Made by a program: the position numbers and the translations under genes. From Phoenix dactylifera (Eukaryota > Streptophyta > Magnoliopsida > Arecales > Arecaceae), in the NCBI RefSeq assembly GCF_009389715.1, contig NC_052399.1, positions 20,446,045 through 20,510,044 of the forward strand: a stretch of DNA of 64,000 bases, written 5' to 3'. Numbering within the stretch: position 1 is the first letter of the stretch; every line of letters starts with the position of its first letter. Below, in pieces: positions 12,004-25,400 of the stretch. The notes beneath the pieces are model-generated. The model saw nothing but the letters and a program-made list of their open reading frames with translations. It was not told the origin of the DNA and did not search any database.

Positions 12004-13195
12004 TGTATCTAAGGCTGCAAATGGGTCGGGTTTACCCATGACCCAACCCGCCCCGCCCCGGTTAGACCCAACTCGGATCTGAATTGGAAGACCTGCGGAG
12101 TCGGATCGGGTCTTAAAATTGGACCGTTCTATTTACCAAATTCAGACCCGAGCGACCCATATATAAAATAATTAAAAATTAACATAAATAATAAATAATT
12201 TGGCCAAAAATCCGTTTGAGACTCTATGCTGGTTTTCCACACGTAATGTTACATTAAATTCCCATTTGACTAGTGAGGTAGATCAACCAGCCACATAATA
12301 TTACATTAAATGCCCATTTCATTTCATCACGTAGATCAGCCAGAGCATTTATGGCTATGGGTTCGCGTCGCAGGAGCCAGCGGCATATTTATTTTCCGCT
12401 GGCGTCCAGAGCTCATGTTTTCAGCGGCGTCGCAATCTTCAACCGGTTTTCACATCTCCTCTCCGATCTCCTCTGCCCCAATACCCACCACCTCCTTATC
12501 CCATCCGACCATAGGAGTGGAGAATGAGAAAAGAAAAGAAAGGAAAGCGTCCAATCTTTTTCTTTTTGTCCTTCTGTGAATCAGGATGAGATAGGGCCAG
12601 AAATTAGAGGAGGAGGATCGATGGGTCTCCGTGTGGCGTTGGCCTCTCTTTTCGCCTCGCCCACCCGATCCCTCTGCTTCGACCTCCAATCGGGCAAACC
12701 CAAGTGTATCTTCGAGGACATCAAGCTCCACGCTATGGCCATCAGCAAGTACAGCATCGTCAACCCTTCCCGACTCTAGCCCCGGCGGCAGCGGCGGTCG
12801 GACCGGGCTTTGGAGAGGGTGGCAAGGAAAAAGGACTGAGGCGAGGGATCCAACCCGATCCAAATGATCCGTTGGGTCTGCTATCTGAGTATTCGATTTC
12901 ATTTATAACTATATTTTAATTTTATATGGCACTTATATTTTTTGTAAAAAATAAATGACCATATTAATTTGGTATTAGCTTGATTTATCATCAACTTACT
13001 AATATCTATGACTATAAAATTTATTATCTAATTTATATTCATATTTATATTTATACTTTTAGCATCCGATTTATATTCATATCCATTTAAAACAAATAAA
13101 TATATAAATTTTTTCATCGGACTAACATATGTCTCTATATTTATCAAACAAAATAAATATCGATATGAAATATTAATATCCAATTTCAACCCTAG
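12004..13195. mobile_element. hAT-like non-autonomous element, composite
   Basis: The left side (AAATGGGTCGGGTTTACCC and following) has the GGGTCGGG/GACCCG composition typical of hAT-family element ends in plants. The right end reads, on the minus strand, CTAGGGTTGAAATTGG, a partial match to the left end. The right third (12881-13190) is homologous to 54361-54690, showing that it belongs to a dispersed family. A p24 gene fragment lies between. I found no clear 8-bp target duplication, so limits and integrity are uncertain. Confidence 0.45.
12621..12779 (+). pseudogene. p24/emp24 (GOLD domain) gene fragment, 5' end only
   Basis: A 52-codon frame contains CFDLQSGKPKCIFEDIK and ISKYSIVNP. These match the start of the GOLD domain of plant p24-delta cargo receptors of the early secretory pathway, whose usual form is close to FDLQSG.TKCISEDIK..KYSIVNP. 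The match stops after SIVNP and a stop codon follows three residues later. The transmembrane helix and cytosolic tail are absent, and the signal peptide core is weak. UTR-like sequence precedes the ATG. It sits inside hAT-like repeat sequence, so it is probably a captured and dead gene fragment. Confidence 0.6.
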
Positions 13196-13448
13196 CACGA
13201 AAAAAGATTGCCATCTTCAAGCATGAGTCCGCTCTCTGCGCACGCAGCCATTGGCCTAGAGGGGCTTTGCATGGGGTTGCAAGCAGCCATGCATAGCACA
13301 CGGGTTAACACGAGCACCCTCCACTCAAGAGGCCAATGGCAGCAGCATGCCTGACACCACGCCACAGAAGGTATGCAAATGCTGTATATATCTATCAAAT
13401 TCCAAACACCGTATGATACATCACACATCATACCACATGTTGAATATC
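13196..13448. other. intergenic DNA
   Basis: No recognised feature. Confidence 0.4.
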
Positions 13449-13514
13449 TATGTATGTATGTCAGTATGCATGCACGTATGTATGTATGTATGTATATATG
13501 TATGCATGTATGTA
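13449..13514. repeat. (TATG)n microsatellite, imperfect
   Basis: Imperfect run of TATG/TGTA units. It explains the Met- and Tyr-rich open frames on both strands here. Confidence 0.85.
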
Positions 13515-15539
13515 ACAAATGCACGTCAGAAAAAGGAATTCGAAAAGGGTTGAGGAAGAGAGAACAGTTTGCATCTGTAACATTGCAAAAACTCTAAATT
13601 TTTATTAATATTCATTTTGCTCACATTATCCTGGCCTCCTGGTGACCAAGAACAATAATTGCTCGGTTATTCAGGCTAAAACATTTTTGAGCTTCAGTCC
13701 TGGCATTATTAAGCTACTACAGCGAGAAGGTTGCTTGTTCGCCTCATTAAAGCATTTGCAATCGGTCTAGGCCAAGTTAATTAGACACCAGATCCTGCCA
13801 ACTGCCGCCTTGTTGCATTTGAAACTGCCACCTGACCGGGCCTGTCAGCCTCATTTGACGCCAATCGCTCTCTGACAGGCCGGTGTATAATGCCGGATCC
13901 ATACACCAGTAAAAACCAAGGTGCGAAGAGGCAAGATATTAGAGACAAAGTGCATTCATTTGATATATCAAAGTAATTCATTTACCAAAGAACAAGTGCT
14001 TATCTGTTTACAGGGTTCCCACCAAAGATAGAAGATGAAAGCATCCGGGGAGAGATGCAAACGGATAATGACAAGCATGAGCTTTGGGCTTCTCTCATAT
14101 TCGAGATAGGCACTGAAAATTGAAGCTTAGCTGGTCCCCATCACTTCAGCAGGGCAACCAATGCTTTTTTTTATAACAACCAGTATAACATCATAATGGC
14201 CATTATAATGGTCTCTATGTTATAACATGTTTCCAGTCAAAAAATCAGTGAAGCATCTTGAATGTCCTAATAACTATGCATAAATTTGTCATGATATTCA
14301 AGATGGTTTCACTGACAGGTGTTTTTTGAGAGAGGAGGTCCGTAGTTACATAACGAATTTAATTGAAAATTTCTGAAAATTCAAGATGAAGGTGGAAGAC
14401 ATGAAACTGGTGCATGCTGCATCCATGGTCTTTTTGATTGTTACAACAGTTGCTATTGCTATAACATGTATACAACCAAATAGCATGGTCACTATAACGA
14501 TATGAAAGTCATCATATGTGCAATATGACTGCAATAAAAGCAGAAACAACCACCATCAGATAGTTTCATTTTCATATAGCAATATGTTGTTGGTGCATTT
14601 AATTTAGTGGTTTTCGTGTTATGTGGTCTATGATTAGAACTAATCAGGAATGGTTAACAAAATATAACATCAAGACCCCACCCTCCCAAAAAATAAAATA
14701 AAATAAAATAAAAACCCACCCCCACCGAGGCAGGGAGATGAGGTGAGGTGACATGAGATGAAAAGGGACTTAGAGTTGAGAACTTTAAAAGAAACAATAT
14801 AGTTTCACATTATCATTCCAGCAACTATCATATTGTGCTTTAAGTCAATAATTGCCAGCACTACTATCTTATTGCAGACAGTAAGCAACTTTTTAACATG
14901 ATAGCATGCTAAAATGTTTCCATGTTATTAACTGCACCACCAAAATATCAGTTTTCCCTTCGAAAAGGTGGTCAAGATTAGTCCTCCGACTGAACCATAA
15001 ACAAATGCATTTTCCACCAGTATGAATTAATGCATCTCTCTATAAAGTACCCAGTCTTAAAGAATAAAAAGCCACCTATCTTAATTTGATTCTAGATTTT
15101 CTATCAAATATTTGTCTACAAAACAAATGTAGAAGGCTACGTATCAAATGATGTGCAGCACAAATTTCCCAAGCAACACTAATTTCGCACCTATCTATTT
15201 TCATTTTAAATCAGAAAATGAGAAATCTATCTAATTTGTGATCAATAGTAGCTATTCTTATGAACATCAAGCTTCATTTTGATTATGGTCCCTCTGTTGA
15301 AAGCATCATGCCACAGCTCCAGAACTTCCTTCCCTTGGTGTCATCTGAAATACATAACAGTCATAAAATTTCATTATTTTACTTCTATGACCACATCTTA
15401 TACATCTATCAGCAGGTACTATTCTATAAGTTTCAAAAGGTTCTATTTCTGAGTCACAAAAAAAAATTATCTTAAAAGCATTGTACACCTTCTATTATGC
15501 ACAAATCCATCAGTAGTTAAGATGACCCCCTTTCTTAAC
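13515..15539. other. intergenic DNA
   Basis: AT-rich, with no credible coding segment or element boundary seen. Confidence 0.45.
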
Positions 15540-16885
15540 AGACTTCCACCAATGAAACCCGTGGCGGTTCTTCGGCCCACGTTATAGCCGTGGGGGCTTC
15601 CCACACATAAGCTCATGGAGGCTTTTCATGTGTCCGCCCTATGGGCGCTATAACAAGGTCAGTCCAAATCATATCATATTCGTCTGATTTATCTGTTATT
15701 ATTATCAAATCAATTATCACATATACAATGAATTTATCTCAACTTCAAGGTATCTTTATTTACATGATCATATTCTCAGCATCTGATATGTATAATAACC
15801 ATATAAATATATTTGTACCGAAAATTATATAAAAGCATATCGTCACATGCCAAATCGATATAAATCTCATGATGCAAATTCAGCGATACAAACCAATAAA
15901 CATATATATATATATATATATATATATGGTGATTCAAATACAAATATTCTTATCTCTACCGAAGATTGACTAAACACAATGATAGCTATCCTGCTTCACA
16001 GCCTACGAGCTGAAGTACAGAGTACTCCGATCAGCACCTTTTTGCGCAAATGATTCTTCCTCTACATAATCAAACTCAATTATCAAAAGAAAATCAAACA
16101 GTAGACTAGTATCCTGAACCGCCTATTGGCATCTACCAAGGGTCCATCACCTGGTCTCGAGAGTCCCCGTCACCACCTACCCGGTTCAACTAGAGAGAGA
16201 AAGACACCAAGAGAGAAAGAGAAATAAGAAAGCGAGAGAAACTAAAGAGAGGTGAGAGAAAGAGGGAGAGAAGAGAGAGAAACCCCCTCTCTCTCCTCTC
16301 TTCACGAATGAGGAGGCTCGTCCTCTCTTTTTCCTTTTCCTTCCCCCCTTCCCGTGCAGGGCCAAGGGGTGGCAGGGCCATGCAGCTCTGGCCGAACCAG
16401 TGACCGGTGGTGGCAAAGTTCAGTGAAAGAAGACCGAAACCGGGGTACTCTATTTCGGATGCAACTTTGGCGAATGCCGGCTCAAATTGAAGCAAATGAA
16501 TACCAAAACATGGTTAGAAGAAGAAAAAGGACTCTTACCTCGGTCCAGCAAAAATTCGGCGACGTTCTGGCAAGGAATCAAAGGAGGAGATTTGAAGAAG
16601 CAATTCCCGGTGATTCTGGTAGTGGAAATTAGAGGAGGAGAGTTAAATAGGTGTAATCCTAGAGTTCGAATCGAACTCAGATTGCCCCAAATAACTCCGA
16701 TTTCCACCTGCATCGTGCCACAGGGCATAGGAGTCTTCTTCTCTACTTGCATCGTGCTACAAGGAACGGTCGGGCTTGAGCCTGGCCTTTTCGAATCGGC
16801 CCACAAGCCCACGGGACTGAGCTGCTATGGGTCGAGCTAGGCCTGGCCACTCTAAGCCTGCCTACGAGCCCAAAATTTGAGTTGT
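15540..16885. other. probable degenerate transposon sequence
   Basis: GC content rises and the segment is patchy: a GTGGG-rich block (15555-15610), an (AT)n tract (15902-15927), a GA-rich stretch (16190-16290), and a right edge rich in GGGCT/GGCC words. It ends in GAGTTGTTACA, which on the minus strand would be an LTR-like TGTAACAACTC start. No matching far end or target duplication was found, so the class is open. Confidence 0.3.
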
Positions 16886-19104
16886 TACACTCCGGGACTT
16901 GTTTCCTCCTCCGCCTCTCCGCGTGGGGGAACCAAAAAATCATTTTCTCCTCATTAAAAGAAGAAACGAGGAGCAAAAGTAGTTGGTAACTTTGATGGAT
17001 ATAAAACTGGTGCCATCACTTTGTTAACCATATATATTCAGTATTGAACAAGCCCAAGACTATTTAGATGGAACAAATTCAATCTCAAAAGGTTATTCGA
17101 TGCTAGAGATGGTTAGCGGAATATGGCCACTAATTCTTTTTTTCTTTATTTTCCCCTCTTTCCTCTTCGCGGCACTGACTAGCCAATTGACATGTAAACT
17201 GATTATCCTGTGATATATTAGTTCTTCTGATAGTTGTTTAATGGCTATGAAAGGGGATTCTTCTGACTAAAAAAAATCTCTGTCACAGATATAGTGAATG
17301 GATAGATGAATGCGAACGTGTCAACAACCTTGAAGATGATGCTGCCTAGTTAGCGAATATGAAATGGGTGAGTGAAGTGGGTAAAAGCTACTCTGACCAT
17401 AGCATCTGATATTCCTGGAACATTTTAATCAAAAACTTGCAACTCGTTTTTTGTGGCTCTTGAAAGTACGAGTGCAAGGATATTGCAGCTGTATGAATGA
17501 GTGAATTGTTCTCTGGTGCTTGTTTCATAGTGGAATGCCAGGATGCGATATAACTACTGCTTGAAGATCTGCTCGGTTTTGTTCTGAGTTGTATGAACGC
17601 GTGAAATGTCCTCGGGTGATTGTTTAATAATAGAATGCAAGAATGTGATGCAAGTAACTGCTGATTGAGGGTCTGCTCTGTTGAGATGGCTTATGCACGT
17701 GCATCGCAACGGTCGCTCCGCGATGTCACGAGTGTTCACCGAACATATTGATGATTTTAAGGGTGAAGGATAAACTTTTTTTATGTTGAATTGCTCTAGC
17801 GTAAGAGAACCATGGGCATGCGTTCCACGCCATCCAGGTCGTGTTTTGAGGATGCTATCCTAAATTCAGTTGTCGACATGCATCCATCTAGATTCATAAA
17901 AATTAATTAATAATTATCAGTATATGCTTTGGAGGACATGTGCCATTCATTGTAATCATCATTGTATAATCGGCATCATATTTTCTTTTCGCCGTTATAT
18001 TTTTTTTAAAAAAATAAAATCCAAGAAAAATGTGATGCTGCTACTATATAGCACGGCATACCCTCAATATATATATATATATATCAAACCAACTTCACCA
18101 CGATTCTTGGCAGCGGCGCTCAGCACCGTTGCCGCAGCCGTAGAGATCAGATAAGAGGTCGGCTTTCTTTGTTTTTTGTTTTTTTAAAAAAAAACCTTTG
18201 AAATGTCAAAGAAAAAATATTTTTTTTATTTTTTATTTTTATAAATAGGAAAAGGGTGAAACTGATGGTAAATGCAACTTAAATCTTGTCACGAATCGGC
18301 ACTCGCATCCAATAATGAACCAGTTGAGAAGCATGGCTGGAACATTGACTGCTCACCTCACAAGCCACTTGCAAGAACGCTCTTAAATAAGCAACAGTAG
18401 TACCACATATTCCACCTCTCACTGACGTGCGTATAGCTGAGGTGACTTGAACGCGCTCTGTCCTAGAGATGCAAGCAGCTTGTAGCATTTTTTAGGGTTC
18501 TTTACAACTGAATTTTATGTCCCTGCTAAGTTGCCCACAACGTATTCATATCAAGGCATTCCTGAAAAAATAAACCACTAGTTCTCATGTAACAATGTTA
18601 CTTCTCAATATAAAAGGTACACATATAACCAATCATGTCTTGATACTGATTAAGAAATATACAGTATCATTTATTATCTGAAATTGACCCTCCTAGCGTA
18701 AATCTTGACAAAAGTTGTAGCTTTTAAAATACTTTTTTAAATGAATCAACCATCTACACCAATTGCCTACAGGTGAGAAAAAGCTATAAATATTTGGAAA
18801 ACAAAATAAAAGAAGAAGATCCCTAGATGCCTTGAGTCAAGAGACCATGAAGTTCATACTACAAGGGTTTATCTGTAAGCTGCTTTGTTCCATTGATCAG
18901 ATGAAGCAGCCATCCTGAGGCTGATAGACCCTTGTTACTTCAATTCTGCAGGAATGACATACCAGATTAGACGGGGGAAAAAAAATCTAAACCAGCTGCT
19001 GTTCAGTAATGCTCCTTTGACAAACATTGAACAAAACCCATGCTCTCTAGCAGGACTAGTGGAGATGGACCAGCGGTTGGCTGTAATTTGAAGAGATACA
19101 TACT
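16886..19104. other. intergenic DNA downstream of COQ3
   Basis: The COQ3 3' UTR should occupy the right end. At about 17485-17685 two diverged copies of a ~100-bp sequence lie in tandem, sharing words such as GTATGAA and GTCTGCTC/ATCTGCTC. An (AT)9 tract is at 18067-18084. No gene seen. Confidence 0.45.
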
Positions 19105-22100
19105 TCACGAGTCACACTCACTCCCCTTGGTACCAAATGCAATGAAGTTTACACTTGTATCATCTGATAGAGACCACTCTCCGGTCAATGGATTGTAAAC
19201 GAACCCTGCCATTTCCTGTACCTGACCATAAAAAAGTCCATAAAATTAACAAGCTTCAGGCCCACCTGGAGTATAATACATGCAATAAAATATTGGTGCA
19301 TTCCTGGCTGATGAAGGGGAGTAAAAAATTACAGAGATCGAAGCCCTTTGCAAGATCAACACTAGTTCCTCGGAAGTGAGAAATCTTGACCACTGATGGG
19401 TACCTTTTGGTAGCTGCAAAATACAAGGCAGAGTATGTCGTACAATCAATGGAATATGGAATGATTTTCCACTTTGAATGAAGCTACCATAACCATAATC
19501 ATAATTATCAAGCTTACTACCAGCTATGTGCCTTCTTATTTAGTCTGCTACTTCAAGCTTTCTTGTCTTTTCTCACATTCCATACATGTTAGCTTGGAAA
19601 TGTTACCTTGTCAATTTTTGGCAATATTATTTTCACTTTTGGTCTCAACCGTACAGGATCCATATAAACCAATTATCAAACTGTTCTTTCTATTTTCTAG
19701 GTTATCTTTCAAGTGTACTAATAAATCCTTCCCCCCCTTATCCAATAGCCCTCTTTCTTTTTCTTTTTTTTTTGGTCAACCTCTTCCCAAACTGTTCCAC
19801 AAAGATTAAATTACCCCTTTGTGCAGGAGCCCCTCAGATATTCAGTGGATCAGAATTATAACAAGATGCTTAAATCTGTACAATTATATAAAACAAATCC
19901 TCACCAAAATGGACTCTCTCATGGCTCTCCACTACATAAACATGTTCAGAAACTATCCAAACTTTATACACCAGAAATCATGCAGGTTAACAGAAATTGC
20001 TGACCCTATTCCATTCCTTTCTAATGCATGCTCCAAGCATGGTGCGACTAAAAGGGGCGAGATCCTAATTAGTCCCTTCTAAAAATATACATATACTAGC
20101 ACATGCACATAATTTTCAGAAGGATAAATTCTGACAGTATTATGAACCTTAGCTTTCTTCAATATAACTTAATAAATTATTGCACCTTTCTTTGTACCGC
20201 ATGTGGAGCACCTTCGTTCTACAGCGTGTACTTCATGGACTACTGCACAATAAATTTCTAGACGGTTTATTCTGAAAGATTTCTAGTGCATATTTGCTGT
20301 TACTTCTGCCTTATAAGAAGAAAAAGGCAGAAGCTAGGTTTTGTAGCTTCTCCTAAAAGCACTTTTCTATATTTTCTGCCTGTAGAAGCACTTTTCAGAT
20401 GATGTTACCAAGCACTAATCTTTTTTAGAAAGTGTTTTCTTTAAAAGTCATAAAAGCCCTTTTTTAATGTCAAACATGTGATCATTCATTTGAACGACAC
20501 AGACCAGATGCAAGTGTGGAGAGAACTTTTTGCATGCTTCTGTTTGTGGAAAGATTTCTAGTGCATATTTGCTGTTACTTCTGCTTTATAAGAAGAAAAA
20601 GGCAGAAGCTAGGTTTTGTAGCTTCTCCTAAAAGCACTTTTTTGACTTTTCTGCCTGTAGAAGCACTTTTCAGATGATGTTACCAAGCACTAATCTTTTT
20701 TAGAAAGTGTTTTCTTGCTTTAAAAGTCATAAAAGCCCTTTTTGAATGTCAAACATGTGATCATTCATTTGAACGACACAGACCACATGCAAAGTGTGGA
20801 GAGAACTTTTTGCATGCTTCTGTTTGTGCAAAAATATATCCAGCACACTATAATTAATCCAGACTTTAAAATTCAAACATTTTCCAACATTATGTTCACA
20901 ACATCTGCACTTCATTCGAAAAACTAATGCGTGAATAACATGAGCTCCTCAGGATAACACGAGTGGAAATAATGTGCACAACAAATCTTCACAACAGATA
21001 TATAAAATTGGGGGAAAATGTCATTTATCTCTCAAATTTGTTGTTTAAGAAAAGTTTAGTAAAATTTAGCAACATTGTCACAGTAGCAACATACCCAGTT
21101 GAGAAGGTATTCGGCAGCAATTATGGCAGTAGCATATGATCTCACAGAGCGGTTAATGGTAGAGATCACAGTAGCACCAGCAGGAGCCGTTAATGCTGCC
21201 AGGGATTTGCAGAACTCCAAGGGATCTGCAACATGCTCGATTACCTGTTAATCAAAACTTACGTGTAAAACAACCTATATATTATAGATTCATCAAGCAT
21301 GCAGTTCAGTTATTTCTCTAAAATATTATCCTTATTTCTGAATCACAGTAGATGACCTATCAAAAAATGATATTTCACAGAAGATATCAGAAGAAAAACA
21401 GAAAGTAACTTCATAATGAATTGATATCAACTCTGATCCGAAGATGAAAGAATCAACCAGGCAAGCCAGCATGTGGCACCATCATTTGGAAGAACCCCTC
21501 ACTCATTGAAGTCTGCTCTCCTATCAAACCATACTAGAATGCATAGCTGTACCTAGTTCGAATCAGTGGTTTGTCAGTGAGCACACAAAGGGACTTCCTA
21601 GAAACTATTGGTAAAGCCAAGAAAGCTGACCGTACAAGAACATTCGTGGCTGGAGCACAACATTGTAGAAGCTGGAATTATCTACCTGGGATGCCCATAC
21701 TTTGGAATCTCACCCTTGGACCCACTTCATCTTCAATGCTCTCGCACTGAAGTGACTAAATGAAAGAATTTGCAAGAAGGGGTTTACTAAAGAGATGTAT
21801 AATAGTTAAAGGGGGGCATAAGGCCCTATTTTGTATCTTACAGTGCTTCAGGATCACCCTGGAGCACCAGAATTCTATCGGTGACGAACTACATTTTCAG
21901 CCCAAAGAGTACTAGAGCATCGTCAAAAGAGATAAAGGATGAGGTGGCACAAGAGGTCTCAACTTATCAGCTGTCTCTCTGAATCCAACCAATGCCTCCC
22001 ATCCCCCACACCCACTGTCCTGCATGATACTTTATTTCCTTTAAGAGGTTCTGCTACATAGGTGTGCCACCTACCAAGCATGTAGATCACCCTGTTATTT

Positions 22101-22373
22101 TCTTCTCATCCCTCAATTAGGGGGACACCTAGAAAATATTTATCCTGTCTGTTTTCCAGATCTTGCTAATAACACTTAAACATGAGCCAATATGTGTCAC
22201 CTCAATCAGGTCAGTGTGGGCGTCCATGGGATTGGACAATGGTATATTCTATAATCAATGCATTAGATCAGCTTTCCTTTGGAAATAAGTTTTGACACAT
22301 AGTACGAGGCTCCTGTAAGTGACCTCTCTGCTAGTTATTTCTCATCTATAAACTAAGAAAGGTTTGCATTAGG

Positions 22374-22417
<44 letters not shown>

Positions 22418-25400
22418 AAATTCATGCTGCAATACTAGAAAAGACTCTATATAGGTTAGTACTTTGTACCAACTTCGGAGATCATAAACGTTTGTCTGCA
22501 AGTATTCTAAAAAGCTTCTTACAGAATTTTAATGATAAGGCAGGTGTTTCTGCATAAGTATAACGATGTCGGATCGGATGCCCAAACTTTGGTGGAAGCT
22601 GAGACTCGATTAATAAAGTGTGAGTGGTGAGATTCTGATTTCAACATCAACATGCAGTGAGGTCATTCAAGGCAAATTTATCTACCACCTTGTCATTGCC
22701 TTATATAATTTTTGCAGTGCCAAAAATCAGAATTGAGGGCAAAACTAAAAAATTCCGGAGCTTATTTGCTCTTCCTCAGTACTAATCTGAATCCATTTTC
22801 AATATAGGCAAAACAATGAAGACAATTATGTTGCTTATCTATGCCCCCTCATGACACAACCATACACCAGCAAACATTTTTTTGACTCAAATTTGAGCAA
22901 ACAATAATAATTAAGTTCCATAAACATTATTGATTTGCAATAAATATGAAAATGAAATTTGTTTCAGAAGCATGGTACCCCAAGGTATCAATATAAGATT
23001 GCATATAAAGGTTTCTTGTTTTGACTTCCTATAATTTTTTGTGCATTTATATACCATTAAGGTGTGTTTACAAGAAAGTTCTATTAACGGATTTCAATCC
23101 TATGCCCTGACTTATAATGTGTGTCCTCTAGACTAAAGCAATTCCTTCTATCTAACTTTCCTTCTTTCCTACCTTAGAGACTTTCCAAGCCTAGAGAAGC
23201 TTGAAGAGTGGCTCCCTAGTTGAATAAACATATATTATGTAACTAGTACAGCAAGCATCCAACTCACCGGTTGGTCTTCTAAGTTTATAATAGGCCCACC
23301 TGTTGCCAAAGTTTCATTAATCAGGATCATGGCAACAGTTTAGGGTTTCATGTTAGGTTCATAGCTCACAATGGAACATTCTCAAACTTTATGGATCAAA
23401 CCTTGATCCACTAAGCTGACCTAACATAGACAAGACACGTTGGACAAGCTTGATATAGGCAAAGCATTATATGTAATGGGATACATGGTACATGCGTATT
23501 TGAAAGAAATAACCAAGGATTAACGAACTGCTCAGTTCGTTACAGCGTACCCCTTGGTTCATACATAACCAAGCCCCTCTTAGTACAATGAGGCTTGATA
23601 CAGGCATCAACCACCTGAACCACACCTAAACCACTCAAACCGACCTGGATTGAGTGGTTCAGGTGCATAATTTTTCCTTGATTATACTCAAATTGCTCTC
23701 AAGTAGAGCAGCACACTTAGGTGCCATTTAGGATTTGCCCTTTTTACCATGTTTCTTACTCATTGTCCACTATTTGAAGGTGGAAACAAGAGGAGGAAGG
23801 TAAATGTCAATACATTGATTATAAAGACTTCGAAACGGTCTTAAATCCATTGAAATGCTCAATTAGTCAAACATTTAAAACGAAGAATCAAATCAAAGAT
23901 ATTATTACTGTTAGTTGAATGATATTGTAGTAATAGATACAAGTTTTCTTGAAGATTAAGAAAAAGGAAAAAATCTAGAAATTAAATTAATATTATAAAA
24001 AATCTTGAAATCAATTTGTTGCCAAGAGTTGGGGGGAGAGAGAGATAAAACCAAGACCTAGAAGGCAAGATTCAATATCACAGAGAATGAGACTGGTAAA
24101 GAATGTCACAAATCAGTAAGGTTCGCATATTCCAACAATGAGTTCAGCACATGTAAAAAGATAAAAAACCCTTAAACAAGTGATGTGTTAAAGTTTCAGT
24201 TCCTAGTATAATTTCAGAATAAAAGAATTTATTCACACTTTGAAACAAGATAGACATCTCCAATCATTTGACTAAAGCATGATACAAGTAACATCTTCCA
24301 TGATTGGATAAAAGCAAAATATAAGTAACAATAGTTTGTATATTCTTGTTAGTCAAGAAGCAAAAATTTAGTAATGATAGTATTGTCCTAAAACCTTGTC
24401 AATGTTGGTATTTTAAATAGCAAAATGATACTAGACAATTGAGACCCCATTAATAATTGTAAACTGATTCTTTATAGTGGAACAACTAGAACTTTAAACT
24501 GAATAAAGTTATCACCTTAACAGTAACACCAACATCAGCAACAATGTCAAAAAGTCATATCCTTTACCACTGCTTATTGTAAGTTAATCCGTTTCTTTCT
24601 TTGTTCGTGCTAGTCAAATGATTTGTGCTACTTATAGACTTCTTTAAAATATATCAATCCACTAGTTGTAAATGTCTTAGCCCCTTGTATACTTAATCTA
24701 TGAATTTCAGTAACCTGACTGCTTTTTATAAGCTAATCTTAACATCTACATACTTTACATGCATATTAGATTCCAAGTTGTGATTTATATTGAATATGCA
24801 TATTTCTAATTTCAACATGCATAGGAAACCATGACTAGGGGAGTTACTCAATATACCTATCTTCTCTCTTGCAAAAGCATAGCAAAAAAACATGATAAAC
24901 CATGTAAAACCGAAATTTGGAAACCCAAAAATGCCTTACGAATGGGTGTCAGGGCATGATTCTGGATACGACATGTGTCATACCCACCATTGGCCAATAC
25001 GGGTTTGATCCTCAATATTTCAAACTTTGGAAATAACCAACAATTAACAAACTAAAAGATAGGCATATAAATAGACTTAAACCCAAAATTTGGATAGTCA
25101 ATAAACTTAAACATAATTTAAATCTCTTTGCTGTAATTTCTTGAAACTTACTACGGTGCTACGGTCATGGCTTGATGGCAAAGTTCAAAATACCAGAGAT
25201 CGAACCCCTATAGAGACTGTGGACATAGCACATGGCATATCAATAATTGTGTTGACAAAGGTATCAATATGTATGCATAAATACACCGCGAACACCCTAG
25301 AACGTCATTTTGGGGCTTCCAAATTCTGGTTTCATATCCTTGATCATGTTTTTTCCTTAGTGTTATGCTTTCGCAAGTGCAAGTATAGCCATAGTTTCTT

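Noticed and set aside
12450-12902. Minus-strand 150-codon frame
   Set aside because: Antisense to the p24 fragment; no conserved motif.
20274-20828. CRISPR-like or satellite array
   Set aside because: Only two direct copies of a 275-bp unit with no spacers; a plant intronic duplication.
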